NCBI GenBank assembly: GCA_003342895.1
Contig: PTFA01000050.1
Span: 2,615,814 to 2,679,813 of the forward strand
Reading direction: 5' to 3'
From: Casuarius casuarius
Lineage: Eukaryota; Chordata; Aves; Casuariiformes; Casuariidae
Length of the DNA stretch: 64,000 bases
The notes beneath the pieces were generated by a model. It was given only the letters and a program-made list of their open reading frames with translations, was not told where the DNA came from and made no database searches. Below are positions 24,240 to 34,549 of the stretch, in pieces. The translations under genes were made by a program, and so were the position numbers. Positions within the stretch are counted from its first letter, which is position 1, and each line of letters opens with the position of its first letter.

Positions 24240-24510
24240 GTGGCATAAAGTAAAAAGGAAAAGCATTGAAAAGAAACATTTAACAAAACAGTTATTAAAC
24301 CTATGGAACTCACTGCAAAATGACATATTTGTGTCTGAGACATTAAAGAGGTTGAAAAAGGAATTAGATATTTACAAGAATATCATACATAAATAGGTTA
24401 TTATTAAAAGGGATACAAGTCCTCCCAAGTCTGGTTATAAGCCAACCAAGGTAAAAAAAAAGGGTTACAAAGACACTTTTCCCTGTGGAAACAGGTTATT
24501 CTGCAAGAAC
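24240..24510 (+). mobile_element. CR1-type LINE, ancient 3'-terminal fragment
   Basis: Recognised from the layout of the CR1 3' region, in order. First, ttaaacctatggaactcactgc at about 24294-24315 (the 'no more than one side, wrong side' style CR1 block near the 3' end). Then ttgaaaaaggaattagatatttac at about 24352-24375. Then a taggttatt...aagggatacaag block (about 24394-24420), agccaacca near 24440, and ccctgtgg-aacaggttattctgca near 24481-24505. It is 5'-truncated and heavily mutated, as expected for an old copy. No reverse-transcriptase sequence remains. The subfamily cannot be assigned by eye. Confidence 0.7.
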
Positions 24511-24519
24511 TCAGCCCCG

Positions 24520-27400
24520 CTCCACTAAAATCCGTGAGTCTTCCTATTGAGCTCAAAGAGTAGGATCATGTCATGAGAATATTTCTTGCAAAATCTTGTG
24601 CTCTCTCTAACACTAAATTTGATTGATGTCATATCTGATTTCGTATGCCAATTTTTGTGTTGTACTGTGGTATGAGCCATACTACTGTTGAAATCAACCT
24701 CAGCTTCCATCTATATAATGCCAACTGTTTGTGACATTTGCAAGATACATGCATGTCTTGTTTTCTCTTTATCTCCAAAAGGTTTCGTACAAATGCTGTA
24801 AAGTATCTGAGATGTATTTTTGTATAACCTGCCTCCATTCCTTCCAAAAGCATGCAAGATATTTAGGAGATTTTTATGTTGAAAACATTGCAAACGAGAA
24901 ATTAAAAGAACAGCATGAACAGTTAAAAATCCAGTATAACAGTTCATGGGTAATCACACTAGACTGTAGTCATGACAAAATTCAAATGTAATACTACATC
25001 TATCTGCTAATAAGAATCTCAGAGAATCTTTTCATGTATTCAGGCACACATGAAATCTGTGCCAGAGGAGAAAATTTAACCTGTATTTTCTCAGTCCCAT
25101 ACTATTGCCTTGGTCTGTCTTTCTTTATATTACATTTCACTAACTAAATTTGAGAAATCCAAAACATCATTGTTTAGCAGAGTGTTTTACAATTCTTGAC
25201 TGAGTTCTGCCCAGCCCACAGTTGTCCTGCTTTCATTGGCGAGTAGTATGATTCACAAGAAAAAGCATACATAATTTTAAGTTAAAAAAAAAGTGTTTTT
25301 CTTTGAACTCTAAAATAGACTTGAAGCTAAAGTTGGAAAGCTGAGGAAAAAATTTTGAAAGCTTCAGAACACTGAAAAAAAAGGATTGCAAGGGCAGTCA
25401 TCTTTGCAACCTTATCTACTCTAAATAATCTCATGAACTCCAAATAACCTCAAAGATTCAAATGTTTGTCTATTCAAAACTTCATGTTTTCCCATATCCA
25501 TTTAAAATGAAAGGGGCTTTTTTTTCATTAAGCTCAGTGGAATTAGGTCAGACTTCAAGATTAAATTTTATTACTTTTCCTTTGTTTAATGCTTCAATGG
25601 CCAGTCATGAGCTAACCTGATCTCCCTCAACCAAGACAAGAGCTGACTGGGCAGAGGTGAAGAAAGCCTTCAGAACAGAATCACCTCCCATTTTGGCCTT
25701 GAATCATAAGCATTTGTGGGAGACAGAGAAATAAAGTATCTGAGATGTGGACAAAATTTTGCTGCATCACTCAGGTAAGTGCCTCAGCCAGGCCTGAGAT
25801 CCTCCTGCCCTGAAAGGCTGCAAATCTTTTGTGGAGGGGAGCCCTCATAAGCGTTGCCTACACCTGAAGTTCAACGCCAGTAATAACTGTCCACAGGTTT
25901 CCAAACAACCCAGCAATGTATGTGCACCTCTTATTCCTTCTCACATTCTGAATCTATGTTTAGTTGTTTATTATATTTCATTTTATTTTATTTTCAAGAC
26001 AGAGGAAATCTATAATCCACTAGCAGAATTAACAGCATTAAAAGAAAGGAAAAAAGTGCTAGTCATTTGAATTCAATTTTTATGCAGCATGCCAAAATAG
26101 GCTGAAGTTAAAAGCAATAGTGGTGCACTGAATGAATTGTAAGATTTGTTTTTATCTTTCTTATTGAACAGATTCCTGCAGTTTACTTTTTTGAGCATCT
26201 TACAGCATCTTTGGATCAGCCAACAAAGAAATTCCTTTTGGACACAGCATGTGGTCAAATGAAGATCCTGTTCAAAGTGACATGAAATCAGAAATATTGG
26301 CTATATAACAGGTATTGTCTTTTTCTATAGCTCTGTTCTTCATTGTCAGTAGTCGCCATAACTGAAGAGACACACTCACAAAGAAGTAAAAAATGTTCAA
26401 AGTGGGCAACAGATGCTTTATTAGAAGGCAAACCTTTCTCTTTTCTCTATTCATTTTATCCTAACACCAGCAGGTTTCCAAGGGGGAGAAAAAGCAGCTT
26501 TGATGCTTTTTTTCAACTGCTGCAATTTTTTAAAGAGGTCCTAATTTCAAATGCTTTAGTGGAGTCTGACTTAGTGCTCTTATGTTACAAAATATTTAAT
26601 GCTTTAATAGTAGGATCATTACCAGTTCCTCTTTATATTTGCTTTTTTTTTCTGATTATTAATTGGTCAGACAGTCCTAGCTATCAGTACTTAGAGAATT
26701 CTCCTCCTCCAGAACCCAAACAATGCTCCTCTTGGGTGGCAGGGAACTAGGGAGGCCCTTTGACCCGAGTAGCCTGGGAACAGTCCATGGGTTTGTTCCA
26801 GTGCCCCATACGAAAACACTTTTTACCTTCACACATATATGAAGCTTGCAATTTGAACACCTTAAAAAGACTTATTATACTAGTGCGTACTCAGACTAAC
26901 CTCTTAATTGAAGTCAGTTGGAATTTTGCTCAAACGCTGAATGCTGAATGGGACCCAAAGAAAAACAACAGCTAGATACCAAGCTGGGGTGAATCAGCCG
27001 CGTCGCACCGAAGCCCGTCGGTATCCCACCTCAGTGCTCCAAACGTGAATGTCACAGGGTCAGCAGTCCCTGGGGCTCAATTTCACATAGAGACTACATT
27101 ACACTGTGTTGAACGTTTATAGACTTCACCGGAGTTTTCTGGTATAATTTTGAAAAACAGCAGGTCCGGCACATTCCTACATTCCAGGCCAATGGACAGG
27201 GCTGAACAGGCGTAAGCGGGGCTTAATGCCTTTTTATGAAACTGTGCAGGGGCCATGAGGCCTGGCTGTGCATCTGCATTGTGCATGTTCTCCCCTTTAC
27301 GAAAGCACACAAACCACCTTTCAGCGTGGAAATTTAGTTTATACCAGTGAAAGTATCAGAGTAACAATTGACTAACCATGACCCAAAGTCATGAAAAAGA
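24520..27400. other. Unique AT-rich DNA, no gene seen
   Basis: The 135-codon plus frame at 26343-26750 is Phe/Ser/Leu-rich with no domain. A textbook 5' splice donor, cag/gtaagt, lies at 25772-25780 but no acceptor-flanked coding exon leads into it. A compact CpG cluster (about seven CpGs in 40 bases) sits near 26996-27035. Confidence 0.5.
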
Positions 27401-27600
27401 TGAGATGCTAATAAAAGCTTGCAGGCTGCAGGGAGAATTACTAGCATATAGTTTTGCGTAGCACATCCCATTTGATATCACTTTAAAACTATGTTGTAAA
27501 TGAACATTTTAATTAATTAATACCTGGGCAAGTTGTATATTCTGTCCAATTGCTAATTAACAACTCAGGCTCAGATATTACTCTCCATCAGCATAGCTTA
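27400..27600. promoter_or_regulatory. TAAT-rich candidate conserved element
   Basis: Contains overlapping ttaattaattaat at about 27508-27520, a ccaattgctaattaac word at about 27548-27563, and balanced intervening sequence without simple repeats. Paired TAATTA-type sites are typical homeodomain targets in vertebrate conserved enhancers. Function is inferred from motif content only. Confidence 0.3.
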
Positions 27601-28425
27601 ACGCGGTTCAAGAATGTATAAACGGCAACAAGTAGAAGTGGTATTTTTACCGCACATTTTTTCTTCCTGCAACCCCAGCGAAGACTGTTTCCTTCCCTCT
27701 GACTTAGCCTGAAAGGTTCCTTATCACAAGGAGAAGAAGGGACTGAAAGAAGTCGTACTCCAAGGCACATTTCCTCCTGGTCCTGTTCACTAACATGCTC
27801 TCTTGGTTGTCCTCCCTTTCTTAGGGGAACAGCAGGGCTACCAGAGCCAGCAAGGCCAATGCTAACTCTGGTTCACGTTAAAGGAAAAGAGGTCACCGAG
27901 TTTTCAGACTGGTTTCTCTGTCTCCCTCTAGGAGCCCAGTGACTGCAGAACCAGAGCTTTATGAAGGTTACCTTGCACAAGTTAACCCACAAGCTAACCC
28001 GATCAGTCCACCCGATTCAGGTAACAGCACAATTTATCAGGTGATCAGGTTTTGCTACATTATTATTATTAAGCATTCCCTCACCTTCCAAAAGCACAAC
28101 TATGCAGTGAAAAATTAAATAGCAGTGGTAACTTTTGGAAATTTGCACAATGCTCAGGCTCAGCAAGTCTGTGACTCCTTGTAAAATATTCACCTTACAA
28201 AGTTGCATACTATTAGCATTGTCCTGAGTCTTCTAAATGTAAGTACAAGGGGCACTGTATGGCTAAAAAGCCATATACATATATATTTTATACAATACAG
28301 GAATACCAATCCTACACAGAGCTGTGCAGTTATCCAAGAGCTGAATTTCTTTTCAGCAAGGAAACAGTAAGAGTGACAATTAAAAAACTACAGAACAGGC
28401 AAAACTACAGCTTTCACCAGCCATT
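27600..28425. other. Unique DNA, no gene seen
   Basis: Holds a 12-base tandem duplication at 27977-28000 (acaagttaaccc then acaagctaaccc, 11 of 12 identical). No exon-like frame. Confidence 0.5.
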
Positions 28426-28431
28426 ACCAAA

Positions 28432-28453
28432 AATGATGACCATGGTCATCATT
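28432..28453. repeat. Perfect 22-bp palindrome
   Basis: The half-site aatgatgacca (28432-28442) is followed at once by its exact reverse complement. The centre is ccatgg and each arm carries tgatgac, a near TGATGTCA/AP-1-like word, so it could bind a dimeric bZIP factor or simply be a no-spacer inverted duplication. It lies inside the chance-length plus frame at 28259-28576. Confidence 0.9.
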
Positions 28454-28459
28454 ACTTTT

Positions 28460-29475
28460 TTCCAAGGATATGTTCATAATACTGAAGTATCCATTTCAGA
28501 GGAGCAGAATTTCTATTCTAGTTTTTATGCTCATAAAAAGGAATTAAAATGTCTTTCTTCATATTTTATGTATTAAGTTCCATGTAAATATATCAGAACT
28601 AATACAACAAATGAAAAAAATATCCATTGAGTAGCACGAATGAAAGTAAATTATTTACACAACAGGACCATAAATTTCACTATTGGAAATGTACATGTAT
28701 TGAAAGGTGTCTTTATAAAGTAAGTGAAAGAACTTCTAAAATTAAAATCACAGAAGTGGGATGCCATGAGGAAAACAAAAATGGGGAGAAGGTCAAGAAA
28801 GATCAACAGACTCCATTGTCGAGGAATAAAGCTATTGGGTAGATGAACTGGATAGATTAACCTGTAACACCAAGGCTCATTCAGAATAGAAAAATAAAAG
28901 TGATAATTTAAGAAGTGTGAGAGTGACCCAATGTACAGAAATTTCAGCCATTATCTTTTAAAATAGGATACTGCCACTTGTACCTTAAATATATACATAC
29001 AACAAAGATTCTGTTAAACATGGAGCTCCAGGCCAATATATATGGCTAGGGTTTGCTCCAGAGGGAACACAAAGCCGTCACCAGGCGAGGTGGCCAGTAC
29101 AGTCTTGGATTCCTGTCTTTCTGAAAATCAAGCTGTGTGTGCTTTCTATTCACTATGTCTCTACATTTCTAGTGAAGCAAGATTTATTTAGAAAATGTTT
29201 TCATTAGACCAACAGATCATAACTGGAAAAGAGATTTCTTTTCTACTCCCCTGTCACAGATAGATTCAGAAACTATTTGTTCTTATCAGAGGATTAAAAG
29301 CTAGCTTGACAAAATACAGTAGTATCTGTTGTCAGGATCAGCAGCCACTGCTATCACTGCTTCAGATAGTACAAAAACTTTGGGAACCATTGACGTTATA
29401 AATGAGAGCTCGGAGGGAAAGAGGAGGTGAATATAACACAAGGCAGTCACTATGCAGCAGACAGCATGAAACATG
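28460..29475. other. Unique AT-rich DNA, no gene seen
   Basis: No exon-like frame and no identifiable repeat. Confidence 0.5.
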
Positions 29476-29480
29476 GTGAA

Positions 29481-29516
29481 AATTGCTGAACTATTCCTCC
29501 TAATAGTTCAGTAATT
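29481..29516. repeat. Near-perfect 15-bp hairpin, 6-base loop
   Basis: aattgctgaactatt (29481-29495) pairs with aatagttcagtaatt (29502-29516) around cctcct. Fourteen pairs are exact, and the fifteenth is a G-T that would be a wobble in RNA. It stands alone in unique sequence. The single mismatch suggests either selection on a folded RNA or one substitution after a recent inversion duplication. Confidence 0.9.
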
Positions 29517-29524
29517 CCTTCCGA

Positions 29525-32150
29525 TGGAGAGGAAATAACATGGAACAAATTTTGGAAAGCAAATCTTGAGTGACAGAACAGAAAGAAATGGCCAAGATGC
29601 AAGATGAGTACACAGCAGGCAGAGAAAGTAAATAAAATGGAATTAAAAAAAAAAATCCATTAGGGTCAATATACGAAATCCTAGACCTAGTAAGTGGAAC
29701 AGGAGATTTTTTTTACAGACTTCAAAAAGGCCAACATTTTTCCTGGTGTCTTTATTTGGATAAAAGAAGCCACAAAATCTCTAATATATGGAAGCGATGG
29801 AGATTTCACGTTAAACTCCAGCCACAGACATTCCACTCCTCGAACTGCTGTGCCTCAGTAATGAGAGTTTCCAAAAGGCATGCACGGGGCAAGAACTTAC
29901 TCAGACAGGAGACGACTGTTTACTTCAGGATTTGACTTTCTCTAGAAGTCTCCCATTTAAGGAACGACATACTTGGTTTCTGATCTCATCTCTGAATGCA
30001 TGGGCAAAACCCACCTGCACATACAGAGAGAAGAGACATAGGGTCCTACAGATATTGTGAGTGATCAAACCCAGCCCCAGGCAACTACTTCCTACTGGCA
30101 GATCTCCTCTGAGGACTGCCCAAAGTGCTACACAGCTGCTTACAGTTTTATCTAAAGGCTGGGGTTTGGAGGCACCCAGAAAGTAAAACATTAGACCTGA
30201 AATGCTGAAACTTCCAGGGAAATAACATTCATTTGAAGGAGGACAGAGGTATTTTCATCTGCTATCCACTGCTGAGAGCAAGCTTTTAGCACAGTGCCAA
30301 GGTCTAAGATCCTGAGAAAGCTAGGCCTTTGCACTTACTTGATCATCACCTATATCAAACAATTCAAACAAAAAGAACATCTCTCATGTAAATCTGTTCA
30401 GAAAAAGAATGGAAAGACCTGAAAAGGTTAAAGGCTAGAGCTTTCAGAGCTTTTGTTCATACCAAGGAAAAAAGAAACGGTGTTCAAAAGTTTTATTCTT
30501 AGGCCATTTTCAACAATTCTCTTTTCAAAATCCTACTTTTATGAGAGCACTCTTACTTTATTCAGAAAGTTCACAAATAAAGAGTTTCTTTTTCTTTCCC
30601 TATACATACACGTGTGTGTGAGAGAATGACAGTAAGAAAGTGTAAATCTTTCACTTGTTCTTTATGTACTCCCTTACCGCAAACAACATTGGAAGAGTCT
30701 GATGGGGTCAACTTAAGAAAGTTCTGTTATGTTCCAATTTTAAACCCTTCTCTGCCCTCCCCTCTCAATTAGGTCGTCACTTCAAACATTGCAATAATTG
30801 TTATTATCTGGATATTCAAATAATATGTTGGCAAATATATATATGTATGTATCTACACACACACAAACACATATATACATCCAAATAAATAAACACCTAA
30901 TTGAATAGTCCAGAGGATATCTTTTCTGTGCATAAAGACTAGGCCAGATTATATTTAGTTGCATCCTGAATTCTTTTACTTCTTCTACAATGAGCTACTG
31001 CTATGAGAATATATATTTCAACAGAATCTTTTTAAAAAAGTAACCCAGATATCTCAAAAGAGGAATGAAAAATATAGCTTCCAAGAACATCCATAGAGAA
31101 GTTGCTCATTTTTGTGGATTCCCATTTTTCTGATATTATTGGCATTTCAGAATCCTTGCTACTACTAGGGTCCTTTGATCTCTGTAACTTGGCGCCACAA
31201 GATTTGCCCTCTGTATGTTGTGAAAACCTAAAAAGGATTGTTTAAGGAGGGCAGCTTCTGTGTAATTGCACATTAACCATACTTAGCATGATTATGGCTT
31301 TCTTGACATCAGAATGATGGGTTATTAGCAGTATTTTAAGGCTTCTAGGCTGGGAAAATTGTAACTCATCTCTGCATGGTAACAACACTTGAAGCTACAG
31401 TGAAGATGAAGAAAAGGTGGGTTTGCTACCGTGTTACATAAATCAAAGACTATTTCTTATGGGCTTATGTGATGGATAAATGCTCACTCCCTCTCCTCTC
31501 TATGCTACAGCTTCTTGTTACTGAACCAATGCAGACTGGTCTTTTCTGTATCAAGGATTCAGCAACAGGAACATTTCAGAAATTATGACACAAACGTTAT
31601 CCAGGGACATGATAATAATCCTGTCATTATTATAAAACCTGCTATATCCCAACAAAACCTTCCAAAACATTCTTTATGGACAAGAAACTATAGTTGAGGA
31701 ATGTAGTAGAGGATGGCAGATGAGCTGATGTTTGCACAACCTGCTCTACAGTTTTGGAATCCCACCTCACACAGATAGGTCAAAGGCCTGGCTAGGATAA
31801 AATCCAGGCCCTTTCAACAGTGATGACAAAACTCATATTTCAAATCAGTGAGAGCTTTGCCTCTGCACTAATTCAGAAAACTTCAGCGGGTCAAGATTTA
31901 ATCTTTAATTTGGAAAAAGGAGTCTCATGTGCACCCGCATTTGTTCAGACACTGGTAATTAACTAAATACACAATGAACACCAGGCTCTTATCTATTTAT
32001 GAGTCTAAAATATGACATTAACCGCGATGACTTTTATTTGCTCTCAGAAAACTGTGCCTGCAAAAATGAGAGGCTGTTTCTGGGAAACAAGGCTAATATA
32101 CAAAGACCACATGAGGTCTGGAAGAAATCAGTTTTACAAGCACTTAAAAA
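29525..32150. other. Unique AT-rich DNA, no gene seen
   Basis: No exon-like frame. Short alternating purine-pyrimidine tracts occur near 30605-30625 and 30836-30875. A small inverted repeat, ataataat/attattat (31612-31619 and 31626-31633), has a 6-base loop. Confidence 0.5.
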
Positions 32151-32259
32151 AAAAAAAAGCGCACACGGCGTGCCAGAACTGCGTTTTGCCCGTGTGGTCT
32201 GACTGGCGGCCTGCTGGCAGAATTTGGTGCTAGAGAGCCTGTCACCTTCCTCCCACAGA

Positions 32260-32520
32260 AGATGAGAAGAGGTTGCTCTCCAGCCCCAGTCCGCAGCCGG
32301 ACTCCAGGACCGCCGTCCCGCTCCTCCCGGCACCACGCCACTGCCACCGCTTTGTCGCTCCTGGCCTCGGTCCCCCAGCACAGTCCTTCAGCCTGGGGCG
32401 GCAGAAGGAAGGGGCTGGTGACTACGGGGGCAGGCTCTCCCCTCGGGGAGCAGGAACCCCCGGCCTCGCCGGCTGCCTGCGCGCAGGACGCACTGCAAAG
32501 GCTCGGGCTAGCCTTCAGGG
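32260..32520. promoter_or_regulatory. CpG island 6
   Basis: About 20 CpGs in 260 bases. Frames on both strands (32034-32381 and 32144-32347 minus; 32262-32537 and 32273-32566 plus) are Ser/Pro/Arg/Gly-rich and unrecognised. It is immediately followed by the CRE-like palindrome and TATA-like box at 32528-32585, so a plus-strand promoter is possible. Confidence 0.5.
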
Positions 32521-32527
32521 AGCACTT

Positions 32528-32546
32528 CAGACCGTGACGTGGTCTG
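32528..32546. promoter_or_regulatory. CRE-like site inside a palindrome
   Basis: TGACGT (32535-32540) lies in the loop of a short inverted repeat, cagacc (32528-32533) and ggtctg (32541-32546). TGACGT is a CREB/ATF half-site-plus. It sits about 40 bases upstream of a TATA-like box. Confidence 0.3.
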
Positions 32547-32577
32547 AATGGGTCACGCTCTTCTAAAATGACAAAGC

Positions 32578-32585
32578 TATAAAAA
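32578..32585 (+). promoter_or_regulatory. TATA-like box
   Basis: TATAAAAA followed by GG gives a good TATA consensus on the plus strand, placing a hypothetical start site near 32610. It is supported only by the neighbouring CRE-like word and CpG island; no exon is seen downstream. Confidence 0.3.
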
Positions 32586-32619
32586 GGTCATTTCTGTGCA
32601 GGTCATCCCAAAGGAGGCC

Positions 32620-34490
32620 AATAAAACCTTCCTACCTCATCACACTGTGCATATTTTGTGGATATTATGCAGGCTACATTCAGGGAATATTTAGAATATT
32701 CTTAAACGCAGTACTAAGGACTATTTTTAGTACCATGTATATTCAGGTAAATTAGTCACCAGGAATACACACCATTAAGACCAGATGGAAATAAAAATAA
32801 GTGTATTTTTTAAAATTACAGTAATTCTCAAAAACAGTATTTATTAATGTTAGTATGTACGAACGTGCATAACAGTTCTAAGATGACAATATTTTTTAAC
32901 ACCTAATGTGACTACTAGGCCTCTATAAAAAAGAAGAAAATTCTATTCTGGACTTAAAAGATCAACTTCTCTCCAAGTTCTTATCATATCACAGACTTGG
33001 ACAGCTATGATATGGACCCTACCTACCATGGAGGATGGCTATCGGAAGGTAGAGCAAATTTAGTTTTCTTCCACTGCCTGTCTGGTGCTCACACTATCCC
33101 CATTTTCATCTTTTATCTTTTTCCTGGTCAAAATAGTTACCAATCTTTCTTATTCTTTTCCTATTTGTTAATATTTTGACCCTTTTCCTAAAGCTGAGAT
33201 CTCACAGGACTTGTAAAGATGGAAGATCTTCTTTCTCTTTTACTGTAAGTTTTTGGTAATTTAGAAGCTGTCTGCAGAGTGCCATTTCCAGAAACCCTAC
33301 AATAGCATGGACTTTTAAAATGACATTTATAAAATAGAATGATGTCTGAAAAGCAAAATTCTTCTAGTTACTTTCTCCAGAATATCTAGAATAGCATATG
33401 TATATATGTGATGCACGATGTGTTATCTTGGTGGTGTACAACTACCGCTATCAACCTCCCAGGTGCTCTCTGGCCAGTCTCTATATACCAAGATAAACAC
33501 GATCATTCAAATTATGCATAATCTCATTCTGTTAATTCTTACATACACGGAAAAATTCAGTCTGTCAAATTTTCAAAATCAGAAAAACTTGTTTAAATTT
33601 TATTGTGCTAATGCGCGAAATAAATATTCTGCTTCTCATTCCAGACCTGGGTATTCTTCAGTAATTAATTTCCCTAATAGTGGAACTAGGAGGAATCAGA
33701 GCTCCAAAAAGATCAACATCAATCAACTGATGAGTTTGTCCGCATTCTCTTGAATGTAACTTAAAGAGGAACTTTTGATCACTACCAAATTTCTAAAGGG
33801 AATACCATTTCAATGTTAAGACTAATGAGACTAGTTTAATCTCATCCTTATAAACAAATCAGCTTAAGCCTAATGAAATCTTATTTTTGTAAATTAATGC
33901 ACAAAGGAAACAGTTCAGTGTAAACAGACTTGTAGTGTACATTGTTTAGAGACTATTGACTTTCAAATTAGCCTGCTTTTCAAACATTTCACGTCAAAAA
34001 TATAGTCAAAATGCAAATGTAGCATAAACGGCTCTATAATAAATGCTCATTCAACATTTATTCTTTCTCAAATCATCTTTTAAAGCTCTTTCATGCTAAT
34101 GTCTAGAAGATGTGACATTAGAAAAATTGCTTTGACATGCTAAGGGGCTCCAAGATTAACAAAAAGAGAAAGAACAAGATAAAGCTTTCAAAAGACCTAT
34201 TTCAGAGGAATTATTACTTCCTTTGAAAGTCTTCCAAGGTTGCAGTGCATTTAAGCTTGTTGGCATACATGTAAATGAAGGACTACAAAAGTATTCCACT
34301 AAATACAACTTGAATTAAACCTTCAGGCTAATGTTAAGGAATGAGGATAAAGGCCAGACCCTAGGCTGGCAACAACTCATTTAAAATAAGTTTTTTATTT
34401 GAGGACATCAGTAAGGGAGAATTATAATTATTTAAAAAAAGGAGGAAATAAAAGTATCAATAGAGGAAATTATAAATGTAATTCCCATAT
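32620..34490. other. Unique AT-rich DNA, no gene seen
   Basis: The 111-codon plus frame at 33418-33753 is Ser/Asn/Leu-rich without a domain. Nothing else stands out. Confidence 0.5.
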
Positions 34491-34494
34491 AAAA

Positions 34495-34545
34495 CTGTCT
34501 TGGACAGATGGACCTTTCTGATTGAGTACCTGGCCTTCTGAAGAG
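34495..34545 (+). mobile_element. Possible CR1 3'-end tail
   Basis: tggacagatggacctttctga followed by tggccttct resembles the CR1 3'-end block (tggac..agatggacctttggtctga..tggc). Only about 50 bases match and the upstream CR1 blocks are not evident, so this is tentative. Confidence 0.35.
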
Positions 34546-34549
34546 GTGT

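Noticed and set aside
26343..26750. 135-codon plus frame
   Set aside because: Phe/Ser/Leu-rich, no motif, no splice context; length possible by chance in 64 kb over six frames.
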